DNA of 64,000 nucleotides from Sclerurus mexicanus (Eukaryota > Chordata > Aves > Passeriformes > Furnariidae), in assembly GCA_013396755.1 (NCBI GenBank), contig VWZF01003276.1:63969-127968 (forward strand). Reading direction: 5' to 3'. Both the position numbers and the translations under genes were made by a program. Shown here in pieces: positions 14,103 to 24,860 of this stretch (the first letter of the stretch is position 1; each line of letters opens with the position of its first letter). The notes below the pieces were generated by a model that worked only from the letters and a program-made list of their open reading frames with translations, did no database searches and had not been told where the DNA came from.

Positions 14103-14139
14103 AACTGGAAAGTCTTTTTCTGAAAAAGACTCCCCAGTT
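14103..14139. repeat. 37-bp near-perfect palindrome
   Basis: Arms AGTCTTTTTC (14111-14120) and GAAAAAGACT (14122-14131) match exactly around one T. Beyond a 2x2 mismatch, AACTGG (14103-14108) pairs with CCAGTT (14134-14139). Total pairing is 16 bp per arm with one internal loop. With a one-base centre it would extrude as a cruciform more readily than as a normal RNA hairpin. Confidence 0.85.
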
Positions 14140-15439
14140 GTTGACAGATAAATTCTATGAGACAACATTTGATTACAGCAACACTGATGCAGATGTGGAA
14201 CAAATGCAAATGGATTTACCCTGATCAGAAGACAACCCTGACTGTAGCAAAAGATTCAAGTACTACCAAAACCCAGATCTCAAACTTCCTTGGTAATAGC
14301 AATGCAACATTAAGGCAATTCAAACCCTAATCCATTCTTCTTGTTGATTCAACTCCAATTCTAGAGATATGATAGAAATACAAATCTTGAAAGTCTAGCT
14401 GGAACCAGTATTTAAATCTTTTTGAAAAATACAATAGAGTAAGCAGCTCAGTATATTCTTAAACTGTGTGGATGATATTTTTTTAAGAAATAGGGAGGAA
14501 ACATGAAGTATAAGAATTAAATAGAATGAAGAATAAAACTGGCACAAGAATTTTGTGCATAAAAGAAGCATAGGTAGATTATAAATTACAAGAAGGTAAA
14601 GGATCTATAACAACTTTCTCATACCCTTTAAAGGATTAAAATCCAAGCTGTTTAAGACAAAGATGGACCAGTTTAGATCAGTGGTTGTAAGGCTAGTCAA
14701 GTGCAATATACTGGATTCACTGACATGGGAAATTCTTAGTACTATAACATTTCAGTTCAGTGAGTGAAGGAAATTATGGAAACAATATTCAGCTAAACTG
14801 ATTCTTTTTTGTGAGTTAAAAATGGAGGAACCTAAGAATCTGAACACTGAAAGTAAATTTTGTGAAAGTACTTAGTAAGAAAAAGGATTGAAAAGGAAAA
14901 TAATATACTTGGAAAGGCTGATGTCAATAAGTCAAATATTTAGTCTCCCTTAGGAAAAAGTTATGTAGCATAAAGGGAATACAGTAAACTGGTACTCACT
15001 TACTAAAAAGTTATATGCATACAAAAGCTAATGATTTCAGTCCACTGGCAAGAGTAAACCATAAGAAGTGGTATATTTAACTACTTCAGTAGTAATTTTA
15101 TGACACTGAAATCAAAAAGATCATTCACAAAGTAGACACAATCACACATTACTAAAGATGATTATGAAGATATAGGGCAAGTAGTCATGTAAGAATAAAG
15201 TCAGAAAGGTTAAGGAGAGAAAAGCTATACAATAAGAACATTAAAAACATTGAGGCTAGAGATAATAATACAGTACATACTACAAAGAATAGAAAAAGAA
15301 AGTCTAGTTCTATTATCTATCAGGGAAGAATAGGATTCAAGTAGACTACTCTGAAAAACTAAAAAATTACACGAATCTTTTTCCCTTTTTATTCTAGAGA
15401 AAAATGTTATGACCAGAAACTCAACACACACACATGAAT

Positions 15440-15453
15440 TAAAAAAAAAAAAA
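15440..15453 (+). repeat. Poly-A run
   Basis: A homopolymer A run of about 14 bases, preceded by a short CA repeat (CACACACACA) about 10 bases upstream. No retrotransposed gene body is recognisable beside it. Confidence 0.8.
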
Positions 15454-16786
15454 AATAGAAAATAGAAAGGATAGAAATAAATACCAGAAGAAGGAAAGAA
15501 CAGATTAAAGCCAATTCTAATCAATTATTTAAATAAAAGGATCTCATAGTATTTAACCCATGAATCCTGAAAAAAAAAGGGCCAATCTATCTCTGAATTT
15601 TTATTCTTCGGTTTTATGGAGATTAGAAAGAGATAAGGTGAAAGAAAGACATAGTATCTCTCATTAATAAAGGGAGGAAAAGCAGTACCTTGGGAATCAA
15701 AGATCAGACAGTCTAGTTCTGACATTCAAGATTATACTAGGAAAAATATTAAGACATTGTTAATATATTTACATATAGGATAATAAAATACTATATATCC
15801 CAACATGTATTTCTCTATAAATGAAGATAATGGTACAATCTAATTTCCAGTTTTTTAAAGATAGTTAGCTTCGAGGGTAGAAAAGATATAGGAGTTGTGA
15901 CAATCCATTGACTTTACATAATCTTGTAATATTGTCCTTATAAGATTTTTATAAGCAAACAGTGGAGAAATACTCACTTGAAAATAATCTCCTTAAAGAA
16001 GACGCCTTCTTAAACAATATTTTCTTGAAGAACACTTATCAGTGTTTCTAGCTTAATTGCAAATATGGCACCACTGAGGTCTTGTCTGGCTACATGGATT
16101 CCCTGGAAGTTTCTTGTATGTTTTGGTTCCTGATAATTGAGGAAATTTGACATTTAATTAAAAAAAAAGAAAAAGTAATTTTTTTTCTCCATTAAGCTGC
16201 ACATTTGAAAAATCTAAAGTCTCTTACTTTTCCTTGTGATTTTTAGAGGGGAAAAATATTTTTGTTGTTGTATTAAAGAAAATATTAGTATTTCTATTAT
16301 TATGTAGGGCTCAGAATCCATTTGGTCTTCGTTAGTTCTTGTGGCCAACATTCAGAAAGATTTGTGATCTTATTCATATAATTTCTAATTGTTCTAGAAT
16401 GAGAATTTTTTCATAATGGCTGTGAGAATAAAGAAAAATATACATTCAAAAGAAAATTCTTGTCTTCTCAACGGTTAGTTCACATGGATTCCAACCACAA
16501 ATAAGTAATGCTGCATCTAAAGAGATCAGAGCTTTTATCTTCCCTTGTTGCTCAGTCTTCGGCCACTTCTGACTTGCCAGTAAAATTACCAGTTATGATT
16601 TGTATACCTGTCCATGAGGTAGAAGCAACTGAAAATGACAAGAAATTTAATACTGGACTGCATAGGGTCTTTGTAAACTGCTGATCCTCTAACACTAGTA
16701 AACGAGGCTGGATCTGAAGGAGCAAGCCTCAGCAAATGATACCAGGCATCATTGCCATTGTCATGAGCAGTACAATGAATGCCATT

Positions 16787-16813
16787 ATTATCAAGTATTA
16801 CATACTTGATAAT
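16787..16813. repeat. Perfect 12-bp inverted repeat, 3-bp spacer
   Basis: Arms ATTATCAAGTAT (16787-16798) and ATACTTGATAAT (16802-16813) are exact complements around TAC. This 27-bp palindrome is not flanked by any recognised element. Confidence 0.9.
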
Positions 16814-17483
16814 CAACTGATTCCATAAAGTTGCATGTGTTAAAATATTAAATAGCATTTTCTACAGATATTAGAGAAAATGCATCCTGAATACTGGCAT
16901 ATCTAATACTGCTTTTATGTGCTCTGATTTAATTTGTCTCATAAGAAACATAAAATAGCCATTATGGAGTTTTGAAATACTAGTGTGAGACTTTGTAACA
17001 TATTCTCCTGCCGTTTTCTTAAGAGCCCTGTACTGGTCGCTGACTTGAAACTGAAATATTTTGCAGGTACAATTAAAGGATCATTCTTGCTGCATCAGGA
17101 TGCAATTATTTGCTGACTTGATTTACAAAGTAAAAAATACAGAAGGATTTAGTTAAACACCTACAGAAAGATTCAGTTATTAAGAAAGGATAGATCAGAT
17201 TTTATGATAGCCTGGAGTTAATACCTTATGGTCAAGGATGGATGGATGAATTTGAAAGTGTTCAGCTATGGAGACTTGTGTTCAGAAAATGAGGATCGTG
17301 AGCACTGAGTATGAAGATTTAGGTGAAGAAGGGCAAATCTATGAATTTTCAGTTCTCAGTAAGTTTGCTAAATATATACTTACAGTTCAAAGTTCTGAAG
17401 TTCAAGTTTCTGAACTTTAGTAGAAGTTAGATAACGTGCACATTTGTAGCAAGGTATCTTTCTGAGTTACACAGTTACATAAT

Positions 17484-17537
17484 ACAAAAAAAACCCCAAA
17501 CCAGCCAACAAACAAAACCACAAAAAAACTACACAAA
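17484..17537 (+). repeat. A/C-only low-complexity tract
   Basis: An A-rich tract with C clusters (A8 followed by C4, then CAAAC-type units) and only one G until its end. Similar tracts recur elsewhere in the window at 23001-23037, 27872-27901, 35220-35309 and 55772-55911. Confidence 0.8.
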
Positions 17538-17924
17538 AGTAATTCATACCAAAATCACACAATAAACATGTTAAAAAGGAAACAGGACAGCTGGGAGTCC
17601 ATTATAGATGCCATTCACCTTTAGAAATACTGCATACACTTTTAAAAGATCAACTATTTCCAGTGTTGTAAAACTGGACAGAATTAACCAGTCCTAAACT
17701 AAGGAAAACTTTTGATATATTTGTTTATTACATCTAAGTCACATTCTTCAAACATTGACCTCTTGCTAGGCAAAATGCATGGTGATTTAGGGGTTTGACT
17801 TAATAAAGAACAATAACATTTTTTCTTCAGTGAATTTGTGGAAAAGAAATGAAGTTTTAGTGCCATATTCTCATGTTCCAGGTACACATTTATTAAATTT
17901 TGAGGCCTGAATGAATAATCCCTA

Positions 17925-18017
17925 ATCTGACCTCAGAGATCACTCTTCTCTAAGCAGGAAGTTGATCTATGAACCTTGTAAGGTCCTTTTCCAGCAGAAT
18001 GATTCTGTGATTCTATA
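17925..18017 (+). mobile_element. CR1 LINE 3' tail fragment
   Basis: The last hundred bases of a CR1 3' untranslated region on the plus strand. The segment around 17930-17955 resembles the family's CTGACCTCAGAGATCACTCT stretch, and 17983-18000 matches its AAGGTCCTTTTCCA-type segment. It ends in the CR1 terminal repeats AATGATTCTGTGATTCTAT. It is strongly truncated at its 5' end, which is usual for CR1 insertions. The 5' limit is approximate. Confidence 0.85.
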
Positions 18018-18589
18018 TTTTTAAATCCAGTAAAGAAATGTCTAGATACAAAAAATTAATGAGTGTGACTAAAATGCTACTTTAATGCAACTGAGTGATA
18101 CAGACAAATGTTGGCATGCTGGTTACCTATGCATTCCTCATGTAAGTGTTGGCTTTGTGTGAGGTTAAACTACAAAACTGCAGATTGGGATAGAATTGAA
18201 ACTGTCATGATTTTCTAAGAACAGATCTGAGTTTAGCTATGTGAAATCCCTTATACTTGAGATTCAGTTGTTGAAGTCTTCTTTGGAGAAGGGTTGCCTA
18301 AGTATCAAACCCACGTGTACCTAAAGGATGAAGAGTGCAAGCCACCACTAGTCTTGCTTTGTGTGAGGGCTCAGAAGTTAAAGCACGCTGAAGTCAAGAT
18401 CTGCGTGTAATTCTCTCTTCAGTGAGAGGCAATTCTTACCCCTGCAGTATTTAGTCTGAGGGAATGCTCCACCAGTCATATACAAAGACACAATTTACCA
18501 GAAACAACAGTGAAATAAGAAAATGAACAGTAGTAGCAACAATATTAATAACAAAATATCCAAGAGAGGTGAACAATTCACATGTGAAT
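18018..18589. other. Unique sequence, nothing recognised
   Basis: No open frame of significance and no repeat I can name. It lies between the CR1 tail and the LTR-like relic. Confidence 0.6.
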
Positions 18590-18753
18590 GCTCTCTATGT
18601 GAAGCCTGATCTCCTGCTTCCCACTATGAGACCAGAAGAGATCCCTTCCCCTGAAAATGATGTGAAGTGTTATGTCATGACCTTCAAGTACTAGCCATGT
18701 TCCCTCCTGGCTACAGCAAAAATTAACCCTGTCCTGGCCAGAACCAGGAAACA
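18590..18753 (-). mobile_element. Probable endogenous retrovirus LTR relic
   Basis: Read on the minus strand, the sequence begins with TGTTTCCTGGTTCTGG and continues with GGACAGGGTTAATTTT, then a GGAGGGAACATGGCTAG-type stretch and a CATGACATAACACTTC-type stretch. From memory this resembles the 5' (U3) part of a common avian retroviral LTR that opens with TGGTTTTGGCTGGGA-like and GGGTTAATTTTC-like segments. The far end fades into unrecognised sequence, so the rest of the LTR is missing or too diverged. No internal viral sequence is seen. Identification rests on recall of the family without an alignment. Confidence 0.5.
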
Positions 18754-21700
18754 CAGTAACAGAAATGAGACAATACAATAAATCCCAAAGGAATCCATAT
18801 CCAAACACTGGACTAATTTGTCACAGCTGACATTTCTAACCGTCTGCCCAGAGATCAGTCTCCTTCCTATTTATGGATACTTGATTGTTTGTTTGGTTTG
18901 GTTTGTTCTTTTATTTATTATTTTTCTAGCCTATATATGTTGCATTGCTTATTACATAGCTTCCCAGATTCAGTAGGAAGGCTGGAAAATTATTCCACAT
19001 GGCTTAAACTACAATCTCACAATAATATTCCTCAAAATTTTGCAGGGCAAAAATATTACTTTCTACAGTTCTGTTACATTTTTTGTTTTGTCAATATGCC
19101 CTAAAATATTCTAAGTCCTCCAAAAGAAATAGCTGTATCCTGTCAAACCTTTGGGTCTCACATGCTGTAGACTAGTTTAGTTTCCAGTGTGCTTGGGTTT
19201 GATTTGCTCCAGACCTATATGCAGTATGGAATTGCACTTCTATGAAGCCTCTAGATCAAGTCAGCCATGCCTAGTGAGTTTAGACACTTACATGTTTAGG
19301 TCATCAATAAACTAAATCAGTGCTTTGCATTTAGGAAACTGTTAATTCCCTGCATTCTGTTTTACCAGTTTAAATATTTTCCTTTGTTTTGATTATTAAT
19401 CCTTATCTGTGCAATACTTGTCTAACTGGGATATTTTGCTCTGAATTACTATAAAAACTAAATTGTTGTGCTGCAAGTGTACTCTATTGTATATTGTAAG
19501 ATCACTGAGAGTTTTTTAATCTTTCGCTATAGAAGAATCATCATCATAGAAAATTCTGAATTATTTTATGCATGGGAAAAAAGTCTTGTGAGTTCATCTA
19601 ATTAATTATAACATGGCAAAGAAGATGAGAATGTATTACAGAAAGTTTAAATGTTTTCAACCTCTCTTTTGAAAGATTAGCAGTGGCATTTCAATGTGAG
19701 AAAAACAATCCAGGGGGAAACAAACCCTGAAGAGCTCTTGAATAGCTAAAAAGACAAGAAATCAATAAGGCCCGTAATTATTGGCACATAGATTTAATGA
19801 AGTGTAAAACTTTGGTGTTACAACAAATTAAAATTCCATTAATGTCCATGGATAATGAAGAACAAAAAATGATTAAGAAAAAAATGCATTCTTTTCTTTT
19901 CTCATACATTTAATTCAGAATTATTTTTAATATAAGAAATACTTGAAAGATACTTAAAACAGCAATTTAATGGGAATTTAATACTTATTATGATGCAAGC
20001 CTAAGCACTTTTTAATACTTCCCAAACGGATATAGAATTTTGAACTAGTAACAGGCTTCATTGAATGGGCTTGGAGATTAATATGAAATGTACTACAGGA
20101 AGGTTAATTGGGCTAATTTCATGAAAGCGTATTCTAAATTAGCTAAACTTTTTTTATTTTTCCTTGACAGAATAAAAGGTCTGAAGCTACTGCCATTGAG
20201 TTTGGTTCTGAGATGTAGAAGAATCTGACTGATAGCACTGGGAACTGGGAAGCTGATATTTTATATGTGGATCACAGGGAATTCTCAAAAGCATTTTCTG
20301 TCCATGGGGGATGAATGAGACAGCCTTGACAAATATTTGCAGTAGAATGAGTGTCCTTCTTGTCTTATGCCATGATTACTGGTGGATAAGGATTCCATTT
20401 ATTAAAGGTCTTTCCTGTTTTCATAAAAAACAAGCTTCTAACAGAGATAATATTATTTCCTGTGACACTGCTACACACATATTTTCCTTGTACACAACTA
20501 AAATGTTACTAATTTTTTTTTAGAGATGCAGAACAAAAGCTAATAAATTTGAGTAGAATATCAGTCACAACTTGTTCTGTCCATGCATATTCTTTATATG
20601 TGCAATCTGTATACATGCGAAATGATACCTAACTATTGCAGAATTTTTTTAGAGAAAGCGTACCTGGTGTGTCACAGAAGTAGTTGTAGATCTTAGATTA
20701 CTTAAATACCATGGAAAAAACCAGAATGGCACAATCAAAAGACAAACACATTTACCTATCAATTTAAGTAAATTCAATACTAGGGAAACATTTGAATTTG
20801 TGTCTAGGTATAAAATATAAGCCCTTAGAATAAAGTATGCAAAAAAACACTCTTGTGAACAAGAATACAATATTTAAATAATAGCCTAGAGAGGGCCTGC
20901 ATAGTTTTCACATAGGAATCTCACCTCTAAATAGTTAATCCATGTCCTCAGTTCTGATTCAGGACACTTCTCTTGACTGTCATTCCCCTGTGCTGAGAAA
21001 TGCCCTCCTGGTGATGGCTGCTGTCCATGTCTTTCTCAGTAACTCCTTGCTAACCCCTTGGCAGAAGAAACCTATTTGCCCATTGGCAGCTTGATTTTCT
21101 GTCAGGCTTTGAAAGAAAGCAGAAGAAAACATCACTTGGGTAGCTATTTCCACTTACACATGGGAAAAAAGCAGAGAGAGAGACAAAAACGATGATGGGG
21201 CTGAATTTGACCTCAGGCCAGGCTGGAAAATGTGTTTTATGGTCTTCCAAGCATATTGAGAAGATGACAGCTAAGCACTGTAATTATAAAGATCAATGTT
21301 CTTAGAATCTCTGGTTAGTTATATGCCATATTATTTTTTACACTATAAATGCCTAAAGTAAGTTAAATACAAAACTAGAAATCATGGCTACTAACAATCA
21401 AATGTTTGAGGATATATTGAGAGAAACTGTTCTTCTTGCACCATCTCTTAAATTTCTGCTGCAGGATTTGAAGTTACTCAATTCTGACAGAAACCTGAGG
21501 GACAGTAGAGATGGGAGAGAGGCCATGGCTCAGGAATTAATCACTGCTGATCACAGCAAAAATCTATTCCTGTGGAAACCCTACCTTTTTCTTCCAAATC
21601 ATATGCTTTATTGATGGACCTTACCTAACCAAAGGCATGTAAACCCCAAAATTACACTGTCATTCCTATCAAGTCAGATTTACAATACGAACAGAGTCTT

Positions 21701-23125
21701 TTTCTGAGCTTTTTTCGGTGGAAAATTCAGATCAGACATCAATCTACTACACTGCTGAAGCATTTTCCTCCAGAGCCAAGAGTGGATGTCTCTAGGTATT
21801 CTATGGTACACCTTACGATATAACTTACACTGATTTCATAGTGTAGAAACAGCAAAAGAAAATTTGAGTTGAGGTTTTTGTTGTTGTTATATTTCATAAT
21901 TCCTAATATACCATTTATGGCAAACAATAGCTCAAGGAAAAACTTAAATGTTAAACGGCTGATGCAGATTTGGACAATTATTACCTATTATCTAGAAACA
22001 ATGAAATAAAATAGATTTTAACCGGTTGGAAAACTGTTCCCGCAAAGACAGGACAGGACAGATATTAGGAAAGCAAAAATAAAGATTTCATTTTCTGTTA
22101 AATTAAAAAAATTATTCCCAAAATTTTGCTGAAGAAAGAGACCACTTGGCATATTTTAAATAATCTGGCTTTACCTACTTAGTTAATAAAGCTCAGATAA
22201 TTTTATGGAATATCATTTGATTAAAAAAATCGTGATTCAGAACAATCAACAATATTGATATTTAGATAGAATTATAAAATTAGGATAGATATGGTTTTGA
22301 TCAATAACAAAATGATTGGGTGAATCTAAACAAACTATTTGGCCTAAAACATAAGAAGGTTGTTGCCACAAAGTGTCTGACAGTGGGCCCAGCCTGACTG
22401 GTCTTTGCTGTCCAGCAGCTGCAAGTCAGGGGAAGTTCTGAACTTCATAAAGGGTTATTTTCTGAAGGAAAAATAAAAACATTTCAAGTCTCCACTTGAT
22501 TATTCACATGTTTTTGAGCCTAATATTCCTAATTTTATTTTTTCTTCTCAATAAGCATGAAAACTAAGTATTCCTATTAGTTTTCAAAAAAAAAGGATGC
22601 TTTCTATTTCTCTCATCCTCACAGACACTAGAATTATAAAATATACCAGGGGATATGTACTAGTTATTTATGCACTTTTAGTAAAATGTAATTTTATTTA
22701 AGAACACAAAAGCATGGAGCAAGTCAGTGTGGAAACCAAGAGAGTTTTGGAGGAACTGAAAACATATGTATTGATCTTGGCCAGAAGTTTTGGGTGTTTT
22801 CTTTCTCCTTTGTCTTCATTGTGTATTGAGATATTTGTTTTCATCTGGGCTTACAAAGAAACACATTCATTTCATAGGACCTACAGATGTATTTTAATTA
22901 ATTTAAAAAACAGCCACCAGCACTTATTAGTGTTCAATTATCTTGATTGTCTCCTATGTAAAACATTTATTGGTGTTTGCCTTTTTGATACACTAATCAT
23001 AAAAACCCCAAACAAACAAACAAAAAAACCCAAAACCTTTTAAGTACTTTCTTCCAAATTTGCCTGTAAATTTCATCACTATGTCTGTCTCAGTCCCATC
23101 ACTTTTATACCTGTTCAACTTTTAC
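18754..23125. other. Unique AT-rich sequence with possible conserved non-coding stretch
   Basis: No gene can be supported. Open frames are at most 76 codons. The stretch from about 19570 to 20150 is complex, AT-rich and rich in TAATTA/ATTA homeodomain-type cores, which is the look of vertebrate conserved non-coding DNA. An A/C tract with C4 clusters sits at 23001-23037. Confidence 0.6.
23001..23037 (+). repeat. A/C-only low-complexity tract
   Basis: AAAAACCCC followed by repeated CAAA units and A7CCC. It contains no G or T across most of its length. Confidence 0.8.
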
Positions 23126-23743
23126 TGTGTTGTCCTGGGCACAGGTGCCCTGGCACTGGCAGCAGGAGTGTTAGGGGCCCCTGTGAGGAGAGACCTGTAG
23201 AGGTGGTGCCTCAGGGAAATGCATTTAAGATGCGGGAAAATTGCCAGTGAGCAGAGTGAACAAAAAAACCCCTGGAAAACAGGAGAGGGAACCAGAGGGA
23301 ACTTGTTCTCTGGTCAGAGAAGAAGGAGATACTCTGAGTTCTGGAGCAGAGGACAGTTCTGAGCAGGAAAGAGCAGCACATGGGAGCCGTTATGGACTGA
23401 CCACAACCCCTGTTCCCCCATCCCCCTGCACCCCTTGAGGTAGGAGGTGTTGCAGTTGGAAATGAAAGAGTGGAGTGCTTAGCCTATGAAAGAGGGAGGA
23501 AAGCGACATTTTAGTGGTTTTGTTCTTGTTTCTCCATACCCAAATCTATTTTATTTGGCTATAAATTAAATTAATTTTTCACAAGTTGAGTCTGTTCTCA
23601 TTAAGGTACTTGATAAGCAGTCTTCCTGTCTTCATCTGGATCAATCAGCTTTCTCATTGTATTTTGTGCCCCTGTATCAGAGAGGAAGAGTGGGTGACTG
23701 GCAGGATGGGCATCTGGCTCTTAGCCAGGGTTAACCCATCACA
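23126..23743 (+). mobile_element. Probable solo LTR of an avian endogenous retrovirus
   Basis: A GC-richer block of about 618 bp stands out from AT-rich flanks. It can be framed as TGTGTTGTCC at the start and CCCATCACA at the end, giving the TG...CA form of an LTR. Near 23545-23600 it carries CAAATCTATTTTATTTGGC, then an AATAAATTAAATT-like segment (a degenerate polyadenylation signal), then AAGTTGAGTCTGTTCT. The end has GCATCTGGCTCTTAGCCAGG followed by GTTAACCC. This series resembles the R-U5 part of an avian ERV LTR I recall. No second LTR, primer-binding site or viral frames follow, so it is read as solo. I could not find a clean target-site duplication, so the ends may be off by several bases. 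Confidence 0.72.
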
Positions 23744-24229
23744 TGCTTACCTTTTTCTTAAGATTCTTCTTATGCTATCCCTTGCCTACACTTCTCAGTC
23801 TATCTGTAAAGCTTATTCTCCTTTGGATCTTGAATTCTCTTTATTAATACAGATAATATTTTTGTTATCTGTGTTCAGCTTTACAGGAATCTGTTACTGC
23901 ATGTTTTATTGAAACTGATTAAAATACTTTCTTCTTGTTCCTTCCTTATGAGTGTCAGTCATCTTGTGATTGATCTGATACAAAGCTAACTGCAAAGGAT
24001 ACCGAAAGAGGTTTGTATGAAAAAGACCGCAAGAGAAAAATATCTACATAGCAATCATCTCCAAAAGCAGTCTGCATGTAATACATGGAATTACTAAGGG
24101 AATTATTCTGTTAAATAGCAATGAACTATCAAATTTAAACCCTGATGAAATGAAGATTTTAATTACATTACATTTCTGTACACAGAGGTTGCTGAAGTCC
24201 CTGAAACTACTTTGTGATCTGAACTCTAT

Positions 24230-24287
24230 TTCAGCCCCAAACGGGCCCCCCATTTGGGGCTGAACTCTATTTAAGCCCCAAATCCTG
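24230..24287. repeat. Interlocked inverted and direct repeats (CAGCCCCAAA)
   Basis: TTCAGCCCCAAA (24230-24241) is the exact reverse complement of TTTGGGGCTGAA (24253-24264). The latter is again complemented by AGCCCCAAAT about 14 bases downstream. In addition CTGAACTCTATTT occurs twice, on either side. The result is one arm able to pair with either neighbour. It may be a tiny local duplication with inversion. Confidence 0.85.
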
Positions 24288-24832
24288 AATTTTCTGATCT
24301 TCATTTTTCCTAGTACCTTTTCTAGGAAACTTCTTGTAGACTCTTCTATTTATCAGAGGGAAAGCAAGTTACCTGGTTGACAGATCATAAAGCTGCCCTA
24401 CATTACACAAACATGCTGACTCCTGCAACAGGCAATTTGATTAAGTCTCCATCAAGATTAGAGAGTACATTTAACAACTGTGACAACTGATTTTAGGTGG
24501 AAACAACAGTGAACCATTGTAGGGTCTGTTTGGAGACAGCCTCTAAATATATAGCCATTTTCACATTCATGTTCACAAGTCCATAGCTGTAAGTAGTAAT
24601 TTTCTATTGTTTGTTTTGCAACAGTATTTGCTAATGTATTTGAAGCAAATTTTTCTGTGATCCTTGCTGGGAGAGAGACACTGAAGTCCAGTTCAATTCT
24701 ATGCTTTACTACCATACAGCAACATGAATAGGTCAGACAGAGGAGCTTTTAATTGATTATATTCTCAGACATTGAGGTCAAGGGAAGTCTCATCTGAAAA
24801 AAGTGAATGGGTTTAGGTTCTTGAAAGACCTT

Positions 24833-24860
24833 CTTTTTTTTTTTCTTTTTTTTTTTTTTT
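24833..24860 (-). repeat. Poly-T run (poly-A on minus strand)
   Basis: About 27 T with a single C. Nothing on its 3' side on the minus strand resembles a retrotransposed gene. Confidence 0.85.

Larger units (their letters stand above)
6196..17924. other. Unique AT-rich sequence, no gene seen
   Basis: No gene can be supported here. Open frames on both strands are at most 107 codons and show no domains. The part up to about 7300 is less AT-rich and could hide an old unrecognised repeat. Notable contents are two alternating TA/CA islets near 10920-11010, two adjacent inverted repeats at 13985-14139, a poly-A run at 15440-15453, a perfect palindrome at 16787-16813 and an A/C-only tract at 17484-17537. 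Confidence 0.65.
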
